A model generated the notes under the pieces. The model worked only from the letters and a program-made list of their open reading frames with translations. It was not told the origin of the DNA and searched no databases. From NCBI GenBank assembly GCA_030549775.1, contig CM060175.1, forward strand, positions 3,472,564 to 3,536,563: a stretch of DNA of 64,000 bases, read 5' to 3'. Below are positions 1 through 11,384 of the stretch, piece after piece. A program made the position numbers and the translations under genes. How positions within the stretch are numbered: the first letter of the stretch is position 1; each line of letters begins with the position of its first letter. Source of the stretch: Tamarix chinensis. Taxonomy: Eukaryota > Streptophyta > Magnoliopsida > Caryophyllales > Tamaricaceae.

Positions 1-406
1 AACTAGGTGTCAGGAATGCTTTATTGAATGGTAACTTAAAAGATGAAGTTCTTATGACTCCACCTCGGGCTTTGAAGAAAAGTTTAACTGAAAGTTTGCA
101 AGCTAAAGAATTTCCTCTATGGTCTAAAGTAGTTACCAAGGGTTTGATTTAAAAATTTCACAAAAGAAGTAGGGTTACAAACAGTCCCAAGGTGATCATA
201 CTGTTTACAAGAATATCATAGGATGGGAGGATTGTTGTTGTGATTGTATATGTTGATGACATCATCCTAACATATGATGATTTGGCTAAAATGGAGCGGC
301 TGAAAACAGGATTAGCCAAGGAATTTGAAATCAAGGACCGAGGGGCCTTGAAATATTTCTTGGGAATAGATGTTGCAAAATCCAATAGAGGAATTATTAT
401 TACGCA

Positions 407-667
407 ATTAAATATCAATCTTGATACGCAATAGCATTGATATTTATCGGATTATGAGTCGGTTGATATGCAAAATTGGTGATATGCGGCTGTTTTAAAA
501 TTTCATGTAATTATCGGTGATATACTGGTTATTAGTCAATATTTGTTATTTGTTGTAGAAAAAAACCACATTGTAACAACTGCAACGTAAAAAATATCAT
601 TCATGATATCTCAATATTGCAATCACAATCGCAACCACAACCGTGGTTTCATTACCTGATTGTTGTT
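407..667. other. ~260-bp insertion inside copia RT
   Basis: The RT frame is continuous up to RGIIITQ (about 388-406) and resumes at KINYVLDLLNEIG (about 669), where related copia proteins have no extra residues. The ~260 bp between is AT-rich, has no long frame, and repeats short GATAT/CGGTGATAT words. No clear terminal inverted repeat or target duplication was found by eye, so it could be a MITE-like element or filler DNA. Edges are approximate. Confidence 0.55.
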
Positions 668-1446
668 AATAAAATAAACTATGTACTAGATCTATTGAAT
701 GAAATTGGTGTGAGTGGTTCCAAACCAATCGATATGCCTTTGGATGCAAATGTGAAACTTGGAAGCTACAATAAGGAAACATCTGGAGACACCTCAAGGC
801 ATCGACGACTAGTAGGGAAACTGATTTACTTATCCCATACCAGACCTGATATATCCTTTGCTGTCAGTTTGGTAAGTTGGCTTATGCACTCACCAAAAAA
901 GGAACACCTAGAGGTAGTATAACACATTCTAAAGTACTTGAAAGGTCCCCTAGGAAAGGGATTGTTGTTTACCAGAACAGATGTAATCATGTAAGGGGTA
1001 TTAAAGTCTTCATTGAGTCTGATTGGGTTGGATCCATAGATAATAGAAAGTGAACTTTTGGACATTCCATCTGGGGAAATCTAGTTACATGGAGAAGTAA
1101 TAAAAATGTGGTTGCTAGAAGTAGTGTTGAGGCTGAAATTCGAGCAATGGCCAATGGGATTTGTGAGTTGCTTTGGTTAAAACATAGTAGTTGAGCTACG
1201 GGTTCAGGAATCCTCTCCCATGAAATTGTACTGTGATAAGAAGGCTATAATCCTGTAAATGATAGAACCAAGCATATTGAAATTGATAGAACTGTATTTA
1301 GAAGAAGACTGGGAAAGGCACAATCTATCTACCCTTTGTCCCAACTTTCCAGTAGACAGCTGTCATTCTTACTAAGGGATTGTTCAAACCAGCTTTTGAT
1401 GTTTTGTTGAGCAAGTTGGGCATGATTGATGTCTATGCTCCCAACT

Positions 1447-1456
1447 TGAGGGGGAG
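1447..1456 (+). other. Polypurine tract of copia element
   Basis: TTGAGGGGGAG directly precedes the TGTGTG start of the 3' LTR. This is the usual plus-strand priming site of plant copia elements. Confidence 0.8.
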
Positions 1457-1933
1457 TGTGTGAAAACGTGAGTCAGCTTATTAGTTAGCTGAATTCCAGG
1501 AGTATTTTTAGGTTGACTAAATTATTTATTTTTGGAATTTATGCTGTCCAGTACTGGATCAGATCTGATTTTTTAGGAAAGTTGTTAGGCAGTAAATCTA
1601 TTTATTTGCTGTAGTTTACACGGTGAATAATAATGACACAAAAAAAAGAAGTTTTTCTTCCTCCTAAAACTGCAATATTTTTAGTAATATTTGGGAATAT
1701 TATCTAGTCTGATAATATCTATCTTTGGGTCCTCTAGGGTTTGTAAGCTCTATAAATAGAGTATACTGCTTATGAATAAAGTTAAGGCTGGGAAAGAATT
1801 TTGTTTGTTCTTAGCTACCAAAAAATTCTCTCTCAAGTAGCCAAGTGTCACTCCATAATTCCTTGAGGTTTTTTGGCCTCCTTCACCCCTCTAGCCCCTC
1901 TTTTATTCCCATATTTCTTACTAACCCGTGACA
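1457..1933 (+). mobile_element. 3' LTR of Ty1/copia element
   Basis: Starts TGTGTGAAAACG right after the polypurine tract and probably ends in CCCGTGACA near 1933, about 475 bp. It contains a TATA box (TATAAATAGA, 1751-1760) and an AATAAA signal at 1775-1780, in LTR promoter/polyadenylation order. The 5' LTR is outside the window, so the end was inferred from the terminal CA and could be off by tens of bases. Confidence 0.75.
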
Positions 1934-3203
1934 AAATCTAGGACCATAACAGAGCTGCATAAAGATCAGAGACTAGAGATGATTCATGTTGAGTCTGAAG
2001 AATAAGATGTTCAAAATGTCAGTGTCATTGTGATGAACTATTCTCATTGATCTTTTGGGCTTGACTCTTGGATCGAAAGTTTTATGGTGTTCAAATCCAA
2101 GTTCACCATTTCTGTCTTGTTCTTCAAGCCTCCTACACTCTGTGGTGCTTTCTCAAGCTTGTTGATCTTTCAGTTATATGAAGCAGAACATGAGGTAGAG
2201 TTTTCACTTACTAGGGAAGAACGATATATTTTGGAATGTGGCAGATATTTTATCTTTTCTCATTTACATACTTCCATATTATATTGATAAGATTTGATAA
2301 TATTGATTTAGTTGTTACACTTGTTTAAGATTTATTTTATGTTTAAGAATGAGCTTAGGTGCTTTTAACTTTTGTATATTTAGGGTACAATCATATCATC
2401 AATCCATCAATTAGGATTACTATTTTAGAGTTTACAATTGTCATTTTAGAATCCGTCTCTTGGCCTAACAATTCAACATGTACACTAACAAGAGCCACAT
2501 AATTTAACGTTTCTTTCATTTCAGCAACTAGGCTATCAGACTTTTAGATATTAAATACAGTATGTAATTAGGCTTCCAGATTAACAGTTCCTAGAGAAAC
2601 TATAATTTTTTTTTTCAATTCAGGTAGTATGGAATCCATATAAAGTCTAAACATGAGCAAAATTGAAAATTCAACTCCATTAATTTGACAACTAACAAAG
2701 TATAACCAGTTCCTACTCATCTGCTAGGCTGCACTGGGCAGCAACCACGACAAAGTTGAAGGAGAAGCATTGACACAACTTGGAGGTGAAAGGAAACTGG
2801 AACGAAGGAAAAGCAAGGGACAAACCGTTGCTGCCTTTACAAGTTGATGAAGAAGAAAAACAGGAAAGAAATCCTAGATTCTAACCTTCTACAGTTACGT
2901 TGTGAAGAAGAAAGGAATGTTGTGACTCATATTTCAAAACGACACAAGTTGGTGGAACCATAGTTGAGTTTAAAAAAAAATCTGGGTTAACTGGTTGAAC
3001 CAGTTTCGGCGTTTTGGTCATACTGGCCGATTGACCTGGTTTTCCCAGATGGTTTATTTCTCGAGGTGCATCATGTCGGTCAAATCACTGGAAACCAGCT
3101 TAGGTGAACCAGCCAGTCCGGTCCCTTTTTTATTCACTATTACATGTGAATGGACATGGTTTTACATATGGGGCATTACTTATGTTTGTCCTTCATTAAT
3201 CAG
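1934..3203 (+). other. Non-coding stretch upstream of TPR exons (probable intron)
   Basis: No exon of the upstream TPR gene was recognised here. Open frames at 2084-2287 and 2995-3252 resemble no known family. From about 2985 to 3125 there is a degenerate GGTTGAACCAGTTT / CTGGCCGATTGACC tract, a quasi-palindromic repeat type common in plant intergenic and intronic DNA. If the TPR gene is complete, this stretch is intron sequence and the copia element sits inside that intron. Confidence 0.5.
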
Positions 3204-5605
3204 GGAAAATACGAGGAAACCATCAAGCAATGCACAAAAGCTTTGGATCTGAATCCAACATATATGAAAGCTATTTTTAGGAGGGGAGAGGCTTATGAAA
3301 AGCTTGAACGTTATGAAGATGCTATTGCTGGTAAGTGGCTGTATATGATGATTGTTTCATCAATAAAAGATAATGAAGTTATTTGTTCTCCATTTTATTT
3401 TCACAATCCTGCAAATGCTCTTTGTGATTGTTAGTGTTGGCTTCCCAGCCTCTCTGATTTTAATTTCCCACTAGTAGTAACGAAAGGCTGTTCTGATCTT
3501 GTATCTCTTGCATTCCTTATTTCCTTTCCTTATTTGTGTATGTGTTTTACTGTTACACGTGCTTTAATAATGCAATTTGCTGCTCTTTGGCAGACATGAA
3601 AAAGATTTTAGAGTTGGATTCTTCGAATGATCAAGCTAGGAGAACAATTGTACGCTTGGAGCCATTGGCTAGAGAGAAGATGGAGAAAATGAAAGAAGAG
3701 ATGATTGGTAAGTCATCTCTCTCTTCTTCTCTCATTGCACCATAATATTACTGAGAAGAAAGTTTGTGGCGTCCTGAAATTCAACAGCATTATTTCCTAA
3801 ATTGTTCTCATGGTCAGTTTTTCTCATTCCCATTTTTTTTTTATCAATTATTTTATAGAATGTAGGCAGTAACTGCAAACCTTCTGGTCCAATCTCAAGA
3901 GTGGCCTCCATGACCATGTTGCTGCGTATTTGATTGCATATCCCATATTTGCGTTGTCTTCTTTTTGTTTAATGTTGGCTAGGGGACTAATGGTGGCAAA
4001 GACATTATTATCCTTTAGGTACCTTTTAGTTGCATATTTTATTGCATAGTTGTGTCATTTAGGTAGTATTTATAAGTTGGCTGTATGTAAGGCTGTTCAC
4101 AAACTGAGCCTGCTTGTGAGCTGACTCGGTTCGGTTTGTTTGTTTAACAAAATGAATCAAATCTAAGCCTTATTTTTATTTGTAAGCACGTTTATTAAAC
4201 GAGCCAAGCAAGCCAAGGGAGTTTCGGCTCATTTGTTTGTAAGTCGGCTCAAATTTGGCTCGATCTTGATTCGACTTGTTTATAAGCTCGGCTAGCTTGT
4301 TAATTTACTCTTTTTGTATAAAATTTACATAATTAACAAGTCAAATAGTTAAATGAGCTTTTAAACAAGCTGAATAATTACACATGACCCATCAAATTAA
4401 CCCGAATACAAAATCACCTGAATACAACCTTGCTTAGCCCAAACTCGACCCAATAGAGATGTAAATGTGGTGGGTTCAGGGCGGGTATACCATATCTGTA
4501 CTCATACCCGATAAGAAAATCTATAGCTAAATTTATACCCTTTAGGGCATCCACTAGTATATCCATATTGGTATCTATTGGATATCTGTTATCAGACGGA
4601 TAAATCTATTACTCGACGGATATGCCCATTTAGAGCTAAGCCAAATGATAATTTAACCTTAATTTATACTATATTTATTTTAAAATTAAGAGTAAAAGGA
4701 TAATTATATATCTGATTAATGGGTACAAATATGGATATGCCTTAGCCGTATATCCATATCCATACCCAAATCCGACGAGTATTTTTTTCTATCCTTTATA
4801 TTAATTTATACATATCAGGTTTCGGACAAAATCCGTCCTATTTACAGCCCTAAAACCAACTCGAGTTACCTGGTCCGATTCAACAAGCTAATATGAAATA
4901 ATTTGAACTTGAACAGACTCGAATCCGAACTATCTTTACCCAAACCCTATCCAATCCGGCAAATTAATTTAATACTACCCGGATCTGTAACGATAAAAAT
5001 TCGATCCAGAACCTGACCCGAACAATAAGATGGCACGAAAAGACCCGAACCCGAAATAACTTGACCCGACCCACAATCGATCCGTAAAGAAAAATGAACC
5101 GCAAATAATCCAACCTAAACTCAATCCGTCCGACCCGATTGTCACCTATAATAGTTTCTTCTGAAATAAGTGTTATATAGACCTTCAAAAAGCTCATGGA
5201 GCCATTACCTGATTGAGTCAGTTTCAAACAGTCTATTAATTATTCATAATAGATAAATTATGATAATTTTTTTTTTTCTTTTGCTGTGTAGGCATTTACC
5301 AAAATGCACTTTGAGTGCACTAAACTACTATATTTCCTTGCATTATGCTGAAAGTTTTAGTTATTTTGCATTTAGATTCATTAATTGCTATCTACAGATA
5401 ATAATTTCTTCGGTACACCTTTCTTTTCTTTTAACATGTTCTTTTTTGTGATCAAACTCTTGATCAATTGTGATGGATTCAACGGGCAGGTAAGCTGAAG
5501 GATGCGGGCAATTCTTTGTTGGGTCGCTTCGGGATGAGTGTTGACAACTTCAAAGCTGTCAAAGATCCTAATACTGGTTCATATTCGATATCTTTCCAAC
5601 AATAG
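3204..5605 (+). CDS. TTC1: TPR protein, TTC1/TPR1-like, last three exons
   Basis: C-terminal part of a tetratricopeptide-repeat co-chaperone like plant TPR1/TTC1, a small family whose TPR clamp binds Hsp70/Hsp90 C-termini in the cytosol. Exon a is 3204-3330 (acceptor CAG 3201-3203, donor GTAAGT 3331). Exon b is 3594-3707 (acceptor GCAG, donor GTAAGT 3708). Exon c is 5490-5605 (acceptor GGGCAG, stop TAG 5603-5605). Phases join exactly: G|AC restores Asp between a and b, and G|GT restores Gly between b and c. The product reads GKYEETIKQCTKALDLNP, then a second TPR ending DMKKILELDSSNDQA, then a basic linker EKMEKMKEEMIG, and the conserved tail GRFGMSVDNFKAVKDP with SFQQ at the end. About 119 residues are visible. 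The N-terminal acidic region and first TPR are not in the window. No stop or frameshift was seen, so the gene may be functional if its 5' exons survive upstream. Confidence 0.88.
4080..5240. repeat. Degenerate repeat tracts in TPR intron 2
   Basis: Intron 2 (3708-5489, 1.78 kb) is enlarged by two low-complexity tracts. 4090-4380 is rich in GGCTCGA/GAGCTG/AACAAGC words. 4440-5150 first repeats ATACCCGATA/GGATATCC words and then ACCCGAACCCGA/GACCCGACCC words. Both types are common decayed repeats in plant introns. No transposase or reverse transcriptase was seen. Confidence 0.5.
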
Positions 5606-7444
5606 TACGTCGAAGTCCCTCGTGGATTTTGTCAGGGATAGAGCACACTCATTTTGCTGTTCGTATCAGCTCGTCCTTGGAAAATTGTGTAGTTGCCAAG
5701 AATTTTGTTACATTGAACTATATAGTGGCTTTTTAACGTCGAATGGTTATGATAGCCTAATATCTTTTTCGGCTCTTGTGTGGCATCTTGAATTTATGCG
5801 TAAGTCAATGTTGATACCATATAGTGAAAATAGTGCTGATGAAATTTTATGTGATTGAGTGATAATCGAAAATACCATCACTGGCAGCTATGCTTATAGT
5901 TATTCTTTACTGTTGACACAGATAATGTTTGCTTTGCATTTGTGTTATTCTGAATACAAATATTATTAATTGTAAGATTGTTATGGCTTGGTTTGATTTA
6001 GATTTTTTCATTATTAAGTTCCAATGAACCAATACTGTAACGAGCTTAGCAGCACATAACTCTTCTCGAGTTTTCTACGCAATAGATCGTATAGGTGACA
6101 TGTTTATTGGAAAAGTTGTCATAGAACCCAAAATACATCATCCGATCCAATATATGATAAAGGGCTTGTTTGAATTTATTTATGTTACTTTTTTAAAAAT
6201 AAATTTTAGACTAAAAATTATACAAAATAGGTAATTATTTAAAATTATACAAAATAACTTTATCAAAGAGTTCTAGACATAAGTAGTCTTGATCAAACTA
6301 TGAATTCTTTATCTAAAGGAACAGTAAGGAGAATCTTAATATTCTTGGAGTGAAAAACACAATTAGAGAGTGTTTGTGACTTTGTATATATATTTAGTAG
6401 ATAGTAATAAAGAAATTCAAGTTATTAAATCTTGGTTTTCTTGTTTCCCATATTTTACATGTTGTGAACAAATAGGTTGAGTTTTTTTGTTTCTAATATT
6501 GGAGTTGATGTACATGGTTTACTCTTTTAGGGTAAATTATTCAAATGGCGAAAGTTGGGAAGAGCTGTGAGGTTGATGTAATCATTCTACCTCCTAACAA
6601 CATAGCACATATACAATCTCCCACTAGTTTAGAAAGTCCAATCCTTATTCTTCATTTGATTCTCCCATCTCTTTCATTTCTGGTTCTGAGGCCCAAGTTG
6701 TGCGTAAGTGTCTCATCATAAGCTATTAAAGATCTAGGTAATTGGTACAAGATGCAAAAAACTTGTTATTAGAGTAGTTTGTTATATAGAGATCATTTCC
6801 CACAATAGTATAGATAATCAAATCAAAACTTGGCTTATGCTAACTTTATCATTAGTTGAAAGATATTTAAGAAGATTTAACAACATCAACAAGGCCTCCA
6901 CTATTGCATACTAAATTCGAAGTGGTAAAAACTTTTACTTTTTTCAACTCATCCACCACACAAATACAATCTAAGGTAGCTTGTTGCACTTAATGTTATG
7001 CCTTATCTAGTTTGTAGTTCATTCTTTTCAAATTATGCATCATTATTTTTATGTTTACAGTTGTATTGTAGTCACTCTTAATTAGGATTGCTTTCTTATG
7101 GCATCCAAATAATAGATTCTAAGTGTTAGTGTCTCATGTATCACTGACTAATTTGAAAATTTCCTGTGAATCTAATGAACATGATAAAAAAAAACTAGGA
7201 TGATTATGAAATTTTGTAGTTATTTCATTCACTTAGCACCATAAATTTTTTAGTTGTTTGTTGCTATTGTGAATGCAAGCAATTTGATTTAGGATCAATG
7301 AATATAGTTCAGTGCAAAAATTTTCTATGTTAGTTGCTTCCCGCTTCCCTCCTAATAATTAAAGTACGGGTCATAGAAAATTTGATTTTCAAAACCTAAA
7401 ACACATAAGTAGTTTTTGAGAAAATAGTTGTCACTACTAGCATA
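5606..7444. other. TPR 3' UTR and intergenic DNA
   Basis: The first few hundred bases after the TAG are the likely 3' UTR; no poly(A) site could be fixed. 6300-6480 resembles the end of a copia-type LTR (GAGAGTGTTTGTGACTTTG, TATATATA, then GTGAACAAATAGGTTGAG) but no partner LTR or PBS was found. The rest is AT-rich with no supported gene. Confidence 0.35.
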
Positions 7445-8469
7445 AGTTAGATGCTCAACACATAACCCTTGAATGCCTTTGCCTCAAGGACTAAAATGTT
7501 AGGGACCACACTCGCCTAAGCAATGGATAATGCAAAGGGTCATGGGGATTGTATTGGGATACCTCACCCACCCATATTGGACACCAACGCCACACCAACC
7601 TGCTATAGTATAATCATATACATCTGAGATATGCACATATCTTGGAGAAGAAAATAGGGGTTGAGGGAAAATATAAAACATAGGGCGGCCACCCACTAGA
7701 GTTGGAGAAAGATCAAATGAAATCTTAATCCATTAATTATTAATTACCAATTGATATCAAAATCACAATTTGTAACACCCCCAAAATTTACTATTGAAAA
7801 ATTTCATTTTATTAAAAGAAATTGCGGAAGGCAAAATATTAAATGATGAATTTTGGGGATATTACCACCACACTTAGTACCAAACCGGTTCACTCATACC
7901 GTTCCAGTACCATGTGATAAAGTTAAAGAACAAAATATCAATTGCTAGAAATTCAAACTATTTTAAATTAGAGTAGCACAAGTAAACATTTTATAAGAAT
8001 AGGTTCCACCAATGGTGGTTACAAGAATAAGAAATACATTTAAACCAGAAAGTAAAAGCAAAGGGAGAACCCTAAGAGTTCGGATAATCCTTATGCTCTT
8101 TCCCGTTGCCCACTTGAGTAGCACTTGAAATTGGACCTGCAAGGGACACTGCCCATGAATAGGCAGGGGCCCCACAAATGGAACTCTTCAGTACTATGGT
8201 ACTGATTAACCCTTTAAAGTCACACTTAAAAGAAGGCCTGTAATGTCACACATGATACAAAACTACATGCATATATAACAAGATGTGTATATATAACATT
8301 CACATAATTAACAATCACATCAGATATCAATAGGTAGTTTTGAACAATCGATACTTTCGGGCCTTAAGTCATGTCATAGTGCAAAATCAATACATTCGGG
8401 CCTTAAGCCATTAGTCCATCATTATTTAATCAATATCATATTTTATATCCATGTGAGTGCGAGAACCCT

Positions 8470-8896
8470 ACTATTATAGCCGGTGGATCGGTCACTTATA
8501 GGGCAGAACGCACCTAACCACTATTATATGTCGGTGGATCGGTCTCTAGGGCAAAACGCTCCTGGCCACTATTATTCACCGGTGGATCGGTCTGGCCCTG
8601 ACTCACTTGGTGTTCCACTATAAGTGATTAGTATTTTTCCATAACTTTATTCACATCCATGACTGATTTTATTGAGCTTAGGACCCCCACTATTATTGCT
8701 AGTGGATCGGAATATATATCAACATCATCCAGGGCAACATGCTCCTGGGCCACTATTATGTCCGGTGGATCGGTACTCATAATCACTTGCTAGGGCAACA
8801 TGCTCCTGGGCCACTATTATATCCAGTGGATCGGTACTCATAATCACTTGCTAGGGAAACACGCTCCTAGGCCACCATTATAACCGGTGGATCGGT
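8470..8896. repeat. Seven dispersed copies of a ~24-bp motif in family B LTR
   Basis: The motif CCACTATTAT-NN-CCGGTGGATCGG recurs at about 8470, 8519, 8567, 8687, 8751, 8811 and 8872. Spacings are about 49-64 bp, with one of 120 bp. CCAC and GTGG within each copy can pair as a short hairpin. Spacers share AGGGCAACATGCTCCTGGG-type text. Six copies occur in family B copy 2 (61611-61955). Confidence 0.85.
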
Positions 8897-9599
8897 AATC
8901 AATATCATAATTCAACTGGGCCCGGCTCATAATCTTTCACTTTTATGATTAGTATTTTCCCTTTCTTTAATCAACACAACAATTCCATTTATTTGCCTCG
9001 GACGAGAGATCAAGAACCCGGGACACAAAGGTACACCGGTCGTACCGGTGCATACAAGCTACTCAGTACCCTTCAACCACGAACCCAGGGACGCAAATGT
9101 ACCCTGGTCGTACTGGTGCATAAAGCTACTTAGTACCCTAACGACAAGGAAACCTAATCCATAAGTATGCATACCCCCTAACTAGGTCCGTAGAGCTAGA
9201 TAGAGTAAGATATAGGGCCTCGCTGGGCACAAAGGCACACCAGCAAATACTAGAATAATCGTGGGCTAAACCACGTCTTTAGGGTAGCGACCCCTAAAGA
9301 GCCACCATTCCCAATCTCAAGGTCTTTCACTTTAAGTATTAATGTCTTAATAAAAGTGATCACGAAAAGCACAATAATCAGATACTTATTCACCTTCAAT
9401 CGTTCTGATATCATTAGTCATTTCTTATTCAGACAGTTATCCAATAATACACAGAGAAATCATTAAGGACATCATAATCTCATCTAATTCTGGATTAAGA
9501 TTCGTTCTCGTGATACTTACCAATTATCAAATACTCTTACCTTGCTAATCAACATTATTTGGGTCATATTATGAAATTCCACAATCACAACGACATGAT

Positions 9600-10760
9600 A
9601 GGTACAAATTACTCATTTACCCCTTACTTATATAATTGCTAAGTCATCCCTTCCTTACTTGACAAATTACCATATTACCCCTTATTCGTTTTAGGTTACC
9701 AAGTTATCTCCTACACTTTTTAGATCACCATTTACCCCTCATAATTGCTACACTTATCATATTTCCCATTTGGTTGGTTAGATTACCAAATCACCCTTCT
9801 CCTTTGTTATAATTACTAAATTGCCCTTGTGTTGGATAAATTACCAAATTACCCTCCTTTATTATCATGATTACCATTTTGCCGCTTTAGTTGGTTAAAT
9901 AATTACCAATTTATCCTTTAGTCAGTTAAATTACCAAATTGCCCCTTTAGTTGGGTAAATTACCAAATTGCCTTTCTCCTTTATCATAATTACCATCTTA
10001 CACCTCTTAATTATTATAATTGCCATTTTACCCTTTTCAATTATTATAAATCCCAAATTACCCTTCTTCATAATTATAATTATTAATTTTCCCTTCTTTA
10101 TAATTATAATTACCAATTTACCCTTCTCCATATATATAATGATTAATTTACCCTTCTCTATGGTTATAATTACTATATTGCCCTTCTTCATTATTAAATT
10201 TTACCATAATGCCCTTTTAGTGGTTAATTTATTAAATTACCCTTCTCTATTATCACAATTATCCAATTACCCTTTTATAATCATAATTTAATTACCAATT
10301 TATCCTTCAACGTTATCATTATTACCAAGTTACCCCTTACTCCCAAGTTTGCCATAAATATCCTTTTAGTTTACAAAATTACCCTTCTACCCCTTACTTC
10401 CAAATTATCATAGTATCCTTTTATTTACAAAATTACCACAATAGCCTTTTACTGATAAAATTACCATAATACCCCCTTTACTTTACAAATTACTATTTTA
10501 TCCTTTTACATCTAAAATTACCATTTTTTATCTTTCCTTAGAAAATTACCATTTTTCCCTTCTTTTCCAAAATTACCATATTACCCTTTACTCCCAAAAT
10601 TACCATAATACCCCTTTACTCATAAAATTTCATTTTCCCCTTTACTTCCAAACTTACCATAATACCCTTAGCTTCCAAAATTACCACAATACCCCTTTTT
10701 ACTTGTAAAGTTACCATATTGCCCTTTTGCCTTCAAAATTACTACTTTGTCCCCTTTATT
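9600..10760. repeat. Degenerate TTACC(C) minisatellite in family B LTR
   Basis: About 1.15 kb made of imperfect units of roughly 30-40 bp, each with AAATTACCA followed by TTACCCCTTTA or TTGCCCTTCT. On the minus strand the units stay in one frame at 9931-10191 and spell GKLIIII / KKGNL repeats. That is a by-product of the unit length and not evidence of a protein. The tract is not evident at the equivalent place of copy 2. Confidence 0.75.
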
Positions 10761-11384
10761 ACACAACTTTTATTAAATTAACATTACCAAATGGATTTAT
10801 AATATTAATACTCCATTAACAATATCCAACTCCACCAACCATTATATTTTATTATAATACTTATTATCACCCACACATATTAGGCCATAATCTAGCACAA
10901 GGAATATTACTAAAATGCCCCTAGGGCTCACAATAATATTATTTATGCATAAATAGTCACAATAACATATTATGACATGGATAAGTATTTTAACACTTTC
11001 ATTAATAATCAAGTTCTTCCCTTAGACAACATTTACACACATAACACATAAAAGGGCATACTTTCCTTTTTATTAAAAAATACAAGCCAACATATAAATT
11101 ATACTAACAACCATATATCAAACATAATAACATATTAAAAATCTTAATGTGTAAACATACGTTTATCCATGCGTTTAAGTGGGGTTTGACGATTAACTTA
11201 GATCCCGCAAAAATTGAATCTTACCGGTATCCCGGTTAAAGATTCAAGGTTTAAATAGCAAAATCAACACCTAAAAACAATATCAATAATTATTATATTA
11301 GAAGTAAGAAAATCAAAGCATAAGACCTTATAAAATTTTCTTAATGAAATAATTAACTTAAATATTATTTTACCTTAAATTTTT

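Larger units (their letters stand above)
1..1456 (+). pseudogene. Ty1/copia pol fragment (reverse transcriptase and RNase H)
   Basis: 3' part of a copia polyprotein; the upstream part lies outside the window. Reverse transcriptase is shown by the active-site block VYVDDIILTYDD (about 246-280), followed by EFEIKDRGALKYFLGIDVA. RNase H and connection sequence resume near 668 with YVLDLLNEIG, LVGKLIYLSHTRPDISFAVS and, in broken frames, a version of the LVTWRSKKQSVVARSSAEAE block (1081-1140). The end reads like LSKLGMIDVYAPNL at 1405-1445, where copia pol normally ends just before the polypurine tract. An in-frame TAA near 148, later frameshifts and a ~260-bp insertion show that it is dead. Copia membership is firm; the lineage was not assigned. 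Confidence 0.9.

Noticed and set aside
3150..3203. Extending the first TPR exon to ATG 3150
   Set aside because: The text before GKYEE (HMGHYLCLSFINQ) departs from the family, and CAG at 3201-3203 is a good acceptor.
5538..5858. 106-codon frame overlapping the last TPR exon
   Set aside because: Different frame from the conserved GRFGMSVDNFKAVKDP end; runs into the 3' UTR.
8470..8896. CRISPR-like spaced repeats
   Set aside because: Plant nuclear DNA, repeats degenerate and spacers similar to each other; an LTR sub-repeat array.
9931..10191. GKLIIII repeat protein on the minus strand
   Set aside because: Product of the TTACCC minisatellite; no start context, no family.
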